Assembly (NCBI GenBank): GCA_938010045.1 | Contig: CALLFZ010000034.1 | Span: 1 to 64,000 of the forward strand | From: an uncultured bacterium | Lineage (GTDB): Bacteria > Verrucomicrobiota > Kiritimatiellia > PWTM01 | Direction of reading: 5' to 3' | Length of the DNA stretch: 64,000 bases | The notes under the pieces: generated by a model | Told to the model about the DNA's origin: nothing | The model's database searches: none | Seen by the model: only the letters and a program-made list of their open reading frames with translations | Position numbers and translations under genes: made by a program | Shown: piece by piece, positions 53,111 through 62,717 of the stretch | How the letters are laid out: every line of letters begins with the position of its first letter | Numbering within the stretch: the stretch's first letter is position 1

Positions 53111-53632
53111 TCAGCCCCCCACCGCTCCGCGATCCGCCCCGCCCGACCGCTCGCGCAAAAACTCGATCACATCGCGAAACCGGTCTCGGTTCTCCTCCGA
53201 AATCGAGGCTAGCGTCTCGTGCGCCTCCAGCAGTGTCTCTCGAGACCCACTCACCGGCGCCGCGCCCAGCATCTCGCCCGCGACCGTCGTCCCACACGGT
53301 GGCTGCGCAGCAACCTCCAGCAAACGGTCGATGCCCAGCGTCCGAAACAATCGCTGAACCCGCTCCCCCGGCGATACCGCCAGCATCCGCCCCCCGGCCC
53401 GCCGCAGGCGCATCGCAAACCCCGCGATCAGCCCAAGAACGGTGCTGTCCATCGAGTCGCACTCGCCGAGATCGAGCACCGCTTCGCGCACACCGGTCTG
53501 CTCCGCTTGCTGGATGAACTCTCGCAACGGAGGCCCAATCGAAAGCGTTCCCCGGCCCGATACGCGGATCCACGCCCGCTCCGTGTCGAGCGACACCATC
53601 ACCCGCCCCGCTGCCTGCGCGCCCTCAGCCAT
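53111..53632 (-). CDS. STAS-domain (anti-anti-sigma-like) protein
   Basis: 173 residues. The STAS domain (about 12-110) has the strand VSLDTERAWIRVSGRG, the conserved loop LDLGECDSMDSTVLGLIAG carrying candidate phosphorylatable serines (CDSMDS), and GGRMLAVSPGERVQRLFRTLGI. A C-terminal helical extension of about 60 residues is unusual for SpoIIAA-type proteins. The SpoIIE phosphatase gene follows after one base. The start is uncertain: ATG 53632 and ATG 53599 both lack a clear Shine-Dalgarno. Confidence 0.85.
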   Translation of the reverse strand: MAEGAQAAGRVMVSLDTERAWIRVSGRGTLSIGPPLREFIQQAEQTGVREAVLDLGECDSMDSTVLGLIAGFAMRLRRAGGRMLAVSPGERVQRLFRTLGIDRLLEVAAQPPCGTTVAGEMLGAAPVSGSRETLLEAHETLASISEENRDRFRDVIEFLRERSGGADRGAVGG

Positions 53633-54781
53633 AACGCACAGCGACTCTACCGGCGCCCGCCGGAGCGGTCAAACTCGTGCCCCGAGGCGACGCTCGGAAT
53701 CCGGCACGATCGCGACGGTCGCCGTTCGCGTGCCAGCCCTCGGCGCGCGGAGTGCCCGCGCAACCTCGCTCCGCTCGCACCGCTCGTGCCTCCGCGGGTT
53801 GGCCGCGCACGCGATTGGCGCGCAAGCGGCCCGCAGATCACTTCACATTCTCCCCGCCCCCCACGGCCTCGAGTACAACTCCGTTCGCTGTCGCGGTGGT
53901 CGCCATCACCGCCCGATTCCGCGGCCGCGCATGAAACACGATGACGAGTCGCCCATCGTCCCGACGCAAGTCCTGGCCCCAGTCGAAGATGTCGCGCCTC
54001 GGGTCCACGACGAAAAGGCCGACGCGCGACGACGACACGGTTATCACCTGCCATTGGAAGTTCTGTTCTTTCGTGAGCCCTTGCAGTGGAATGGAACGCA
54101 TGGTCAACTCGTCGTTGGCGATCCCGCGGCTCACACGCCTGCCACTCGGGGGCTTGAGCTGATCGTCGGAACCCGGATGTTGATGCGCTCCCGCGCGAGC
54201 CGGATCGGGTCGCGCATGTGGGCCAGACGCCGTGAGATGAACAGCGTGAACCCGCGTCTCTCCGAGCCGCCGCTGCGGTGCGTAGACGTACACGCGGCCC
54301 TGGTCCTAACCCTGTGGTGGGCGATCAACTGGCGGCGGCTCGTGCGCGCGCCACGGATGGCGGCCCACCGCCCCGGCTGAAACTGCGCCTCGGGATCGGC
54401 GAGCGCTCGCCGTCGCATCCCAAATGTGCACGCGTGGTACGCCTCACCCGCTTCTCGTCAACGGTTCCACGGATCATCCTCCTCTCTGCCCTCTTCCCGA
54501 TCCGACCGACAAATCCGCCAGCGCCGATCGTTGCCCCTTGTTCGGGTTCGTACCCCATCAAAATTCTCGTCGGCCGCAATTCGGGTGGCCCGCCACATCT
54601 CCGAAGCCACAGGGCACCCGCGAACGCGATGAGCCAACCGATCTGGATGCTGGAAGATCAGCGACAGCGGCCCGCTGGAACAACGGTGGTTGTCCGAGGG
54701 GTCCCCATGATGGAGCGCCGAGCGGAGAGGCCCGCGGCCGCCCACCCACACGCCGCGGGCCCCCGTCAAACTGTGCCCGAC
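53633..54781. other. Gene-poor, probably decayed region, 1.15 kb
   Basis: No intact recognisable gene. The minus strand carries one protein-like stretch (see 53838-54418). The segment 54420-54780 shows only short frames with skewed Arg/Gly/Pro composition, typical of non-coding GC-rich DNA. No repeats or mobile-element ends were identified. Confidence 0.5.
53838..54418 (-). pseudogene. Possible frameshifted unknown gene
   Basis: Two overlapping minus-strand frames look like halves of one protein. The first gives ERRGFTLFISRRLAHMRDPIRLARERINIRVP, and the second continues as DDQLKPPSGRRV...LTMRSIPLQGLTKEQNFQWQVITVSSSRVGLFVVD and on to VVLEAVGGGENVK at 53838. A single-base shift near 54165-54175 would join them. 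Amino-acid composition is protein-like in these parts and poor elsewhere in the gap. RRGFTLF resembles a prepilin cleavage site, but the rest does not fit a pilin. Family unknown. Confidence 0.3.
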
Positions 54782-55921
54782 TCACTCGACCGCGAGCGCG
54801 TCCACCTCGAGCTCGAACAACAAATCGTCGCGGCAAATATCGGCCTGCACAATCACGATCGGAAGATCCGACACGCCGGCGCGCGCACACCAGCGGTCCC
54901 ACGCGCCTGCGTCCGCTGTGCGCTTGAAGTAGCCAATCGCGCGGTTCACGTCCGACCATCGGTAGCCCGACTGGTCCATGATCGCCTCGACCACGCGCAT
55001 TGTGAGGTCCACCTGTGCGTCCACGTCGCCTACGTGCGCGGTTTCGCCGTTCGGATGGATGCTCGCCGTGCCGGAGACATACAGCCGCCGGTAGCCCGGC
55101 AGGCGCACCTCGACGGCTCGGCTGAACGAGCTGCCATAGGCTGGCGCCGGGCACTGCAGCGGCGAGGCGAGACTCCGGATCGACACATCGCGCCGCTTGG
55201 GGCGGATCGCCAGCGCCTCGCCGACCAGGGCCGCGCCGTACGGGTTTGCCGTACCCACGCCGGTGCTCGCCGGCACCAGCCGGTCGTACACGCCGCGTTC
55301 CGCAAAAAAGGCGTTGCGAACCCGGTTCAGCTCGTCGTACCACTCGAGGATGCGGTCACAGTACAGCCAGGTGCGCGCAATGTCGTAGAAGTTCATCCCG
55401 GCAGGCGCGAGGGCCTCCTCCATGCGCTCGAAGACCGATCGCGCCTGCGCGCCGCGCGACGCACGCCGGTCGGCCGGCAGCAGCCCCGCGAGAATCGCAT
55501 AGCGCGCGTCATCGTCCTCGAGCACGGTCCCGACGCGCCGCCCCTCGAACACGATGGGCTCGGCCGGTCCGGCCACCGCATAGAACTGCGCCGCGACGGG
55601 CGCGTGGCCGGCGCACGCCGAACCGTCAATCCACGTCAGCGGCCAGTCCACCTCTCCGCAGTGATGGCGCATCAGCTCCAATGTCGACCGCTCGAGCGCG
55701 CACGGACCGAAGAGGTCCATCGCGCACACGGTCGCCCCGGTCGCCGCGAGGAACTCGCCGATCTCCTTCACCAGCGGCTCGGGCCCGCCGTTGCCGCCGG
55801 GTGCATCGGTCGCGAAAAACCGAGGGACACCGCCGGCCGAAAGCCGCACGACATGAAGACGGGCCTGACGATAGGAGTCAATCACCGGACGGATCAAAGA
55901 CGTGGTCATGAGTCCGCTCAT
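54782..55921 (-). CDS. RidA/YjgF-fold protein, chorismatase-like two-domain type
   Basis: 379 residues. The C-terminal half (about 225-375) is a YjgF/RidA-type domain (RLYVSGTASIHPNGETAHVGDVDAQVDLTMRVVEAIMDQSGYRWSDV, IVQADICRDDLLFELEVDAL). The N-terminal half contains AGMNFYDIARTWLYCDRILEWYDELNRVRNAFF, the arrangement seen in chorismatases (FkbO, XanB2 type) and related unassigned proteins. Whether it acts on chorismate is not shown. ATG 55921 (GGTGG upstream) and ATG 55909 are both possible starts; neither has a strong Shine-Dalgarno. It follows the cytochrome gene after about 40 nt on the same strand. Confidence 0.7.
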   Translation of the reverse strand: MSGLMTTSLIRPVIDSYRQARLHVVRLSAGGVPRFFATDAPGGNGGPEPLVKEIGEFLAATGATVCAMDLFGPCALERSTLELMRHHCGEVDWPLTWIDGSACAGHAPVAAQFYAVAGPAEPIVFEGRRVGTVLEDDDARYAILAGLLPADRRASRGAQARSVFERMEEALAPAGMNFYDIARTWLYCDRILEWYDELNRVRNAFFAERGVYDRLVPASTGVGTANPYGAALVGEALAIRPKRRDVSIRSLASPLQCPAPAYGSSFSRAVEVRLPGYRRLYVSGTASIHPNGETAHVGDVDAQVDLTMRVVEAIMDQSGYRWSDVNRAIGYFKRTADAGAWDRWCARAGVSDLPIVIVQADICRDDLLFELEVDALAVE

Positions 55922-55961
55922 GACCACCGAACGAAAACACACCGGAAATATTGTTGCGGGA

Positions 55962-57794
55962 TTACAGAGACAACAAATACGCGACAAGGTCCTCGATTTC
56001 GGCCGGCGTAAGCCGCGAAGTCTCGCCGTGCTGATCGTTGGGATTGAACGTCGTGAGCACCTCGCGCAGGGTCGCCGCGCGGCCATCGTCGAGATACGGC
56101 GCCGTGCGCCACACTTCGCGCAGCGTCGGCGTGTCGAGCGGTTTGCCGGCGTCGGGGCCGACGCCGGTCCCGACATCGTAGCTCTTCAGCGACGTGTACA
56201 GCGGCGGCGGATGGCATTCGAGGCAGCCCGCTCTACGGAAGACCGCCTCGCCCCGTTGCGCTGACGCGCTCAGCGCGCCGCCGGGGCCCAGATGCGGGCT
56301 CGGCACCGGCGCAAGCGACTTCAGATACTCGTCCATCGCCTGCGCCTCCTCCTCCGGCCGAACCGCGAACTGAATGAACCGGATGCCCGAACGCACCGCG
56401 ATCTCCGCCGTCGCGCGCACACCACTGAGCATCGCCGGCGGGGTCTGATGCGCGAACAGCATGCTCTTCGTCTGTTTGGGATTGCCCATGCCGTCGTTGA
56501 GCAGATCCCAATTCAGACCATCCACCCGGCCGTCGGGATGGCAGCTCGCGCAGCTCTGCCATTCTTGAAAACAGAGCGCCGCGTCGTGGAACAGCAACTC
56601 GCCGCGCCGCACAATGGACATCGGCGCCTCGGGCCCGAGCCGCAGCAGCGCGGCGCGCCGGGGCAAAGCGACCAACGGCACCGCCGCCAGCGCGTCGGTG
56701 AAGTAGAGCGTCGCCCACGCCCGATCGCCCGCGATCGCCACGCCGCGCGGCGAATTGCCCGGCAACCGCACCCGCTCGCGAATGTCCACCAGGAAAGCAA
56801 GATCGTTCGGGACCTGCTCCACGCTCCGGCTCACGGGCGTCACGGCCTCGCCCCGCGCGACTCGGTCAAGGCGCTCGTGCAACGCGGCGCGGTCCATCAC
56901 GCTGAGCTCATGCGTGCCGGAGTGAGCGACCACAAGCCAACGGCCGTCGCCCGAGACGGCCACGCCCCATGGGTTCGCTGCGCCGCGGTCAATTTCGTCG
57001 AGCAAGACCGTGTTCACGAGCCGCCCTGCGGCCACGTCAATCACGCTGAGCGCGGCGGTCATCATCCAGCCGCGATCCAGTTGCGTGGTGGGAAGCGTGA
57101 ATCGGCCAAGGATCGAGGTCACATACGCAAACCGACCGTCGGGTGAAATCGCCACATCGCGTCCGACCGTGCAGCCATTGGGCAATTGGATGGAGGCGAG
57201 CGGCTTCAGCCCCGCGGCCTCGAATATCGTTACCTCCAGCGCGACAACCTCGGCCGTCGCCGGCACGGCGGGCAGATGGTTGACCACGACGAGGCGCGCC
57301 CCGTCGGGCGTCAGCGCGCAGGCGATCGGCTCGCGCGACGCGGCCGCCTGCTCCGTTTCGACGCCGTCTGAAGTGCGGATCGCGCGCACACGCCCCGCGA
57401 ACCGGTCGCACACGTAGAGCCGACCGCCGTCGCGCGACAGCGCCAGCGCCGCCGGCGAGTGACCCACGCGCCACTCGTGCAGCACGCGGCCATCTGAAGA
57501 TTGGACCACCCAGACGCGGCCCGTTCCGACGCCGCCGGCCACGTAGAGGCGCGAGCCATCCGCGGAGACCGCCAGCGCCGCCGGCATATCGGAGAGCGGC
57601 CACGTTGCGCGCACCGCGCCCGCCACCAGATCCACCCATATCACACAGCGCCCCGTGGCACCCGCCACCCACGCGTTAGTACCGTCGGGTCCGACCGCGA
57701 CCGCCACCGGCGAGAGCGGCTCGGCTGCCGACGCCCGGAAAAGCACTACCGCAACGAAGCAGGGCGTGATTCCGCGTGCTGTCCACATACCCAC
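55962..57794 (-). CDS. Beta-propeller di-haem c-type cytochrome (MauG-like)
   Basis: 610 residues, signal peptide (MWTARGITPCFVAVVLFRASAA). Residues 30-370 form repeated YVTN/NHL-like propeller blades (PAALAVSADGSRLYVAGG, PAALALSRDGGRLYVCDR, RDVAISPDGRFAYVTS). The C-terminal part (about 385-610) has two haem sites, CASCH and CLECH, with the di-haem peroxidase signatures NPKQTKSMLFAHQTPPAMLSG and LDTPTLREVWRTAPYLDDGRAATL. Such proteins are periplasmic oxidases or electron carriers. It diverges from the DUF4832 gene. Confidence 0.88.
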   Translation of the reverse strand: MGMWTARGITPCFVAVVLFRASAAEPLSPVAVAVGPDGTNAWVAGATGRCVIWVDLVAGAVRATWPLSDMPAALAVSADGSRLYVAGGVGTGRVWVVQSSDGRVLHEWRVGHSPAALALSRDGGRLYVCDRFAGRVRAIRTSDGVETEQAAASREPIACALTPDGARLVVVNHLPAVPATAEVVALEVTIFEAAGLKPLASIQLPNGCTVGRDVAISPDGRFAYVTSILGRFTLPTTQLDRGWMMTAALSVIDVAAGRLVNTVLLDEIDRGAANPWGVAVSGDGRWLVVAHSGTHELSVMDRAALHERLDRVARGEAVTPVSRSVEQVPNDLAFLVDIRERVRLPGNSPRGVAIAGDRAWATLYFTDALAAVPLVALPRRAALLRLGPEAPMSIVRRGELLFHDAALCFQEWQSCASCHPDGRVDGLNWDLLNDGMGNPKQTKSMLFAHQTPPAMLSGVRATAEIAVRSGIRFIQFAVRPEEEAQAMDEYLKSLAPVPSPHLGPGGALSASAQRGEAVFRRAGCLECHPPPLYTSLKSYDVGTGVGPDAGKPLDTPTLREVWRTAPYLDDGRAATLREVLTTFNPNDQHGETSRLTPAEIEDLVAYLLSL

Positions 57795-57846
57795 GGCTCC
57801 TTGGAACTCGCCAACCGCGAGTGCGCACCGAGCCTAATCGGCACGG

Positions 57847-57875
57847 TTGAGCGATTCAATCCGATTGCCTAGGAT
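57847..57875 (+). promoter_or_regulatory. Candidate promoter for the DUF4832 gene
   Basis: TTGAGC at 57847-57852 and TAGGAT at 57870-57875 with a 17-nt spacer; GGAG at 57893-57896 then lies 8 nt before the ATG at 57905. Confidence 0.4.
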
Positions 57876-57904
57876 CAGGCCAATCTTCGCACGGAGACCG
57901 CCCG

Positions 57905-59383
57905 ATGAGCCTGCTCCACGTCCTCCACGACGTTTCCTGCACCCCACCCCAACTCTCGCGCCGCTCCGTCCTCGCCATGGCGTGGATCGCGCTCGCGCGA
58001 CCCTCCGCTGCGGCCGAGGAGCCGGTCATCGTCCGGCCGAAGGAAATTTCCGATCTCCTCGCGAATCCGCATCTGGGCTGGCAGACCTTTGGCCGGACCG
58101 CCCGCAACGACACATCGCTGCCGCCGTGGATCCCGTCCACCGTGATGTATACGCGCTGGGGCTGGGACAAACTCGAGCCCGAACGCGGCCGTCTGAACAC
58201 GGACTTGCTTGACCACACACTGGCCGAATGCCGAGCCGCCGGCCAGACGCTGGCGTTCCGGGTCATGTGCTGTTCCACAAACCCAAAAGCGCCGTACCAT
58301 CCCGCCTGGCTCGAATCGGCCGGCGGCCGGGTGATCGTGGCCGACTATCACGGTGTCGAGCCGCTCCCAATCCCGGACTTCGATGACAAAACAACCTTGT
58401 CGCTGCATCTCGATTGCATCCGGCGCCTCGGCGAACGCTACGACGGACATCCCGACATCGACCACGTGGACCTCGGGTCGATTGGATGGTGGGGCGAATG
58501 GCACCTCTACGGATCGAAGCGCGCGAAGCTCCCATCGCTCGACCACCGCCGACGCGTGGTCGACGCCTACTTCGCCGCGTTCCGTCGCACCCCGCTGCTG
58601 ATGCTCGTCGGCGGCAACGAATGCCTCGCCGAGGCGGTGCAGCGGGGCGCGGGCTGGCGCGCCGACTGCCTCGGCGACATGGGCGGCTTTTCGAAGTCCT
58701 GGTTCCACATGCGGCACGGCTATCCGGTTTGGCTCGCCAAGGCCCGCGCGCTCGATGCGTGGCGCCGGGCGCCGGTGGCGTGGGAGACGTGCTGGGACAT
58801 CCGCCGGTGGGTCGCCGAGGGTTGGTCTCTCCGCTACATCTTCAACTACGCCCTCGCCTGCCACGGCTCGTTCCTCAACAATAAATCCGCCCCGCTCCCG
58901 AATCGCGACGACGTGCGCCTCGAGATCGAACGGTTTCTGCGTCGGCTTGGGTACCGGTTCGTGCTGCGAGAGCTGCGTCATCCACCTCGCGTGCGGGCGG
59001 GCGATGTGCTTCGCGTCGACACCGTGTGGCAAAACGTCGGTTCGGCTCCCTGTTATCGGCCCTACCGCACGGCATGGCGACTGACCACCCCGGGCGGACC
59101 GGCGGTCGTGCGGGTAGGCGGCGCAACGGTGAGTCGGTGGATGCCCGGCGACGTCCCCATCTTTGACGCGGCGTTTCTCGAGTCTCCGCCCGATCTGCCG
59201 CCGGGGCCGCGGGTCACCGAAGCGGAGGCGCTGCGCCTCCCCGCCGATCTGGCGCCCGGTACCTATGTGCTGGCGCTGGCGATCGTTCCGCCCGATTCGA
59301 CGCGGCCCGCGATTCGCCTCGCCATCGATGGCCGCGCCGAAGATGGATGGTATCCGCTCAGTCGGATCCAGATCGTTCGCTGA
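57905..59383 (+). CDS. Secreted DUF4832-type glycosidase-like protein
   Basis: 492 residues. The N-terminus carries a possible Tat signal (LSRRSVLAMAWIALARPSAAA). The central barrel (about 45-340) has NPHLGWQTFGR, TVMYTRWGWDKLEPERGRLNTDLLD, FRVMCCS and DHVDLGSIGWWGEWHLYG, as in DUF4832/DUF4874 proteins, which resemble GH-A beta-glycanases (WGEWH may hold the acid). A C-terminal beta-sandwich (about 365-492) follows. Activity is unproven. A promoter-like pair and GGAG precede the start. Confidence 0.75.
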   Translation: MSLLHVLHDVSCTPPQLSRRSVLAMAWIALARPSAAAEEPVIVRPKEISDLLANPHLGWQTFGRTARNDTSLPPWIPSTVMYTRWGWDKLEPERGRLNTDLLDHTLAECRAAGQTLAFRVMCCSTNPKAPYHPAWLESAGGRVIVADYHGVEPLPIPDFDDKTTLSLHLDCIRRLGERYDGHPDIDHVDLGSIGWWGEWHLYGSKRAKLPSLDHRRRVVDAYFAAFRRTPLLMLVGGNECLAEAVQRGAGWRADCLGDMGGFSKSWFHMRHGYPVWLAKARALDAWRRAPVAWETCWDIRRWVAEGWSLRYIFNYALACHGSFLNNKSAPLPNRDDVRLEIERFLRRLGYRFVLRELRHPPRVRAGDVLRVDTVWQNVGSAPCYRPYRTAWRLTTPGGPAVVRVGGATVSRWMPGDVPIFDAAFLESPPDLPPGPRVTEAEALRLPADLAPGTYVLALAIVPPDSTRPAIRLAIDGRAEDGWYPLSRIQIVR

Positions 59384-59408
59384 GCCGGCTCGGAGCAACG
59401 GTGGCCAC

Positions 59409-60161
59409 TCAGACGGGCGGAGCTTGCGCCGCGATCAGAAGGAAGTGTCCGCGCCCGGGCACCCACCCCTCGAGCCGCCGACTCAACGACGCCGGCAGCG
59501 GCATCAGGCCAATCGTCCGCACCTCGACCTTCACGAAACCCACACGCTCAAACAGCTCGCGCGCCTGCCGATAGCCCAGCACGCGCACATGCCCCGAGAT
59601 GCCGCTGAAGGCCGGATCGTCCGGCGGCACCGAGGTCAGATCAATCGCGATCTCCTCGCCGGCGTGCAGTCCGAGCGGATTGCCAAGATACCAACCACAC
59701 GTCTGCTGGAGGGAGAAGGGTGTGAAGCCGAGCATCATCGCCGCGAGATTGAGCCAACTGGTCAGATTCTCGCTCGTCACCACCGCCCATCCGCCCGGCG
59801 TCAGCACCCGGCGCATCTCTTCGACAAACAACCGCGTGTTGTGCAGGTGTTCGATGACCTGCGCCGAGTGCACGACGTCGAAGGTTCCATCCGGCACCGG
59901 CCACCGGCCATTCAAATCGAAGTCGAACACCTCAATGCCCGCCGCGCGCGCCTGCGCGGCCAGCTCCGGATGCCGCTCGACCCCGCACCAGCGATCCGGT
60001 CGTTCGCGCAGGTAGTGGAACAATCGCCGGCCGTCACCACAGCCGACGTCGAGCAGACGCCGCGGGCGGAGTGCCGCGACACGTTCGCCCGCCCAGTCGT
60101 AGGAGCGGTCGCCGCTCTCGTGATAGGCCCGGAACACCATCCGTTGTGCCCACCGGATCAT
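59409..60161 (-). CDS. Class I SAM-dependent methyltransferase
   Basis: 250 residues with the Rossmann-like SAM fold: motif I LLDVGCGDGRRLFHYL (about 37-52), acidic post-I CGVERHPE, motif FDVVHSAQVIEHLHNTRLFVEEMRRVLTPGGWAVVTSEN and a hydrophobic SWLNLAAMMLGF segment. The UbiE/Methyltransf_11-type layout with EHLHN is common in cell-surface polysaccharide clusters. ATG 60161 has GGGAGA 5 nt upstream. It lies on the same strand as the Wzt/Wzm genes but is separated by 1.3 kb of decayed DNA. Confidence 0.85.
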   Translation of the reverse strand: MIRWAQRMVFRAYHESGDRSYDWAGERVAALRPRRLLDVGCGDGRRLFHYLRERPDRWCGVERHPELAAQARAAGIEVFDFDLNGRWPVPDGTFDVVHSAQVIEHLHNTRLFVEEMRRVLTPGGWAVVTSENLTSWLNLAAMMLGFTPFSLQQTCGWYLGNPLGLHAGEEIAIDLTSVPPDDPAFSGISGHVRVLGYRQARELFERVGFVKVEVRTIGLMPLPASLSRRLEGWVPGRGHFLLIAAQAPPV

Positions 60162-61471
60162 CTCGTTCTCCCGCCGCCGTGCTGGCACCACGCGCAGAGT
60201 GTCCGGCGCGCCCCGCTCTGCGTCAATCTTGTGTGCTCACACCCGTCTCTGGGCCGCCGCCGCCGCGTACCCGACCCGACGGCGGCCCGGCGCCACAGGC
60301 CCGGCTCCGTTCGCCGCGCGCCGCGAACGCGGGGCCGCCCGGGTTCGTTCCGCCACGACGACGATCCCCGTTTGAGACGACCAACGAGCCACCGAATTCC
60401 ACTCGTGCGTGCGCTCGTCCGAGGCCACCCGTCGTGGCCCGCGGTTCGTCCAAGGCTTGGATTCGCCAACGCGGCGGCCGTCCAACGCTTGGACCAGCGG
60501 TGACCTCCCAGCAACCGAGATCACGACCGCTGCCCTCGATGGGGTCATCGCCATGCACAGGCCACACGCGGATGTCCATACTCGAGCAGATTCTCCAATG
60601 CAGTGGAGATCCGTCACCCAGGCCGCGATACACCGCAGTCGCGACGTCGCGCCAACGGATGGTGATCGTCGTGCTAACGGTGGGTGCGTCGGAGAACTTC
60701 GACACAGCCCAAGCGCCCGCACGTTACGTGTCGAGCAAGGCGCTCACGCGGCTGGCCGTTGCGCCCGAACCGCATCGAGAGCGGCGGCCTTTCGCACGGC
60801 GTGCTCGTGCCGATGCTCGTCCCGATCGAAGTGCGCGGCATCGAGGCCGCCGGCCTTCTGCGGATCAACACGGGCGTGGGCTCGGAGCAGATCGCCGCGC
60901 TGCCGAAGACCGCCGCGATCGCGATCATCGGCTCGGCGGTGCACATCAGGCGTTGGGATCTCGCCGGCACTACGCTCCGGTTCGCCGGCCGCCGAGCCGC
61001 ACAGATGCAGTGGCATATCGAACCGCCCGGCGCCCCGGGCCCGGCGCATGCGATCGCAGATAACGTCACCTCGCAACGGCATGTGCCTACGCCGGGAACG
61101 TGTCGGGCGCTCCGACGCCGCGCGGGAACGCGACGCGTGGGCGGCGATGGTCCTGAATCGGATCGAGCCGATCGCCTCCGCCGCGCCCGCCGGCGCCGCG
61201 GAGTGGGCCGATGTCCTTCACGGCACGCACCTTGGTGGCACGCTGCGGCCACGTCTCCACATGCTCGACCCGCAGCTCCGCGAGCAAGCCGCTGCGGCGG
61301 CGTGGCAGATGGTGCGGTCCCACTGGGACCGCTCCTCGCAAAGCACGTCGCCACATCACCGACGGGATTCCGTGCGGGCAACGGCACGCCGCCGCGAAAC
61401 AAGGCTGTGAAGCGCTCCTGCGAACGGCCGCCGGCACCGGCCCTCGAGACGGTGCTTCCGGCGTTCCCGGC
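60162..61471. other. Decayed or non-coding region, 1.3 kb
   Basis: No intact gene. Part of it is described as a possible pseudogene (60780-61380). The part from 60162 to about 60780 shows only random-looking frames. No tRNA, repeat or insertion-sequence end was recognised. Confidence 0.5.
60780..61380 (+). pseudogene. Possible frameshifted gene remnant
   Basis: The plus strand has a protein-like frame at about 60780-61060 (GVLVPMLVPIEVRGIEAAGLLR, AALPKTAAIAIIGSAVHIRRWDLAGTTLRF). Another frame takes over at about 61100-61330 (DAWAAMVLNRIEPIASAAPAG, LRPRLHMLDPQLREQAAAAAW). A frameshift near 61080 would join them. No recognisable family, and no good start or stop. Assembly error is an alternative. 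Confidence 0.3.
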
Positions 61472-62710
61472 TCAGGCCACCGGCGGCGGCTGCGGTGCGC
61501 CGCCGTCCCGCTCCTCGCCCACCGTCCAGCGCGCATCCAGCGCCACCAGGCCCAAAGCGCCGGTCCGGTTGCGCACCGCAAACGGATACCAGTCCTCCCG
61601 CCGGTGAAACTGCCGCGCGTGATCCCACGAGTGGAACGACAACGAAAGTAGATAATGCCCCTCCATCAGCCGCAGCGGATCGAACGTTAGCCGCACCTCG
61701 CCCTCGCCCTCGATCGCCGGAATCTCGACGCCCGCGATCTGCGTGTTGCTCCCGTGCAGATACAGGCCGTTCGCGGTCTTGATCGAATAGCCGAACACCG
61801 GTCGCTCGATGCGGCGCGGAGCCCGCCATCGAATACGCACGGTCATCGGCCGGCCCGTCTCGAACACAGCCGCTTCGACTCCGCGCTCGTCCTCGAGCCG
61901 CACCTCGGCCATCTCGGCCTCGCGCGTGCCAAACTCCTGGGTGTAGACCGGCCCTCCCTCGCCCATATACTCGCGGATGTAGCGAAGAATCGTCGGCGCC
62001 GGCTCGCCCTGCGCGACGATGCGCCCGCCGTGGAGCAGCCACACCTCGTCGCAAAACTCCTCGACCGTCTGCAGCGCGTGCGAGACGAACAGCAGCGTGC
62101 GCCCTTCCCGCTGGAGCCGGCGGATGCGATCGAGACATTTCAACTGAAACGCAACGTCGCCGACCGCCAGCACCTCGTCCACGAGCAGGATGTCGGGCTC
62201 GGCCTCGGCGGCCACGGCGAACGCGAGCCGCACATACATGCCGCTCGAATAGTGCCGCACCGGCTCGCCGATGAACCGGTCGAGCCCCGAGAACTCGATG
62301 ATGCGATCGGTGCGCCGTCGCAATTCGTCGCGCGGAATGCCCAGCACCGCGCCGTTGAGCTGGATGTTCTCAAGCCCGGTGAGGTCCGGATGAAAGCCAG
62401 CGCCCAGCTCGAGCAGTGAGCAGATCCGACCGCGCGCGACCACGCGGCCGGTCGTCGGCGTGATCGTGCCCGCGACCAGCCCGAGCAGCGAACTCTTGCC
62501 CGCGCCGTTGGGACCGATCACGCCGATGGTGCGCCCGCGCGGCACCGCAAAGGTCGCGTCGCGCAGCGCCCAGAACTCGGCGGGCGCGTGGCCGCGAACC
62601 GCATCGCGGACGCGCCCGAACAGAGTCGGCGGCCCGATGCCACGCACGCGATAGCGCTTGCCGAGCCCCTCTGCCTCGATCGCCGGAATCGTTGAACCGT
62701 TACCGCTCAC
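61472..62710 (-). CDS. Polysaccharide ABC exporter ATPase (Wzt/TagH-like) with C-terminal sugar-binding domain
   Basis: 412 residues. The ATPase domain (about 8-245) has Walker A GPNGAGKSS, the signature HYSSGMYVRLAFA, Walker B ILLVDEVLAVGD and a switch His in FVSHALQ. The family-specific LELGAGFHPDLTGLENI is present. The C-terminal Wzt_C-type beta-sandwich (about 265-400) usually binds the O-antigen end and sets substrate choice. With the permease it should export an undecaprenyl-linked polysaccharide. GTG 62710 lies 7 nt after the permease stop, with GGGGAG very close; the frame extends upstream but in poor context. Confidence 0.9.
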   Translation of the reverse strand: MSGNGSTIPAIEAEGLGKRYRVRGIGPPTLFGRVRDAVRGHAPAEFWALRDATFAVPRGRTIGVIGPNGAGKSSLLGLVAGTITPTTGRVVARGRICSLLELGAGFHPDLTGLENIQLNGAVLGIPRDELRRRTDRIIEFSGLDRFIGEPVRHYSSGMYVRLAFAVAAEAEPDILLVDEVLAVGDVAFQLKCLDRIRRLQREGRTLLFVSHALQTVEEFCDEVWLLHGGRIVAQGEPAPTILRYIREYMGEGGPVYTQEFGTREAEMAEVRLEDERGVEAAVFETGRPMTVRIRWRAPRRIERPVFGYSIKTANGLYLHGSNTQIAGVEIPAIEGEGEVRLTFDPLRLMEGHYLLSLSFHSWDHARQFHRREDWYPFAVRNRTGALGLVALDARWTVGEERDGGAPQPPPVA

Positions 62711-62717
62711 AACTCCC

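Noticed and set aside
54131-54418. Type IV prepilin gene from the RRGFTLF motif
   Set aside because: The sequence after it is charged (ISRRLAHMRDP) instead of a hydrophobic helix, so it is not a pilin N-terminus.
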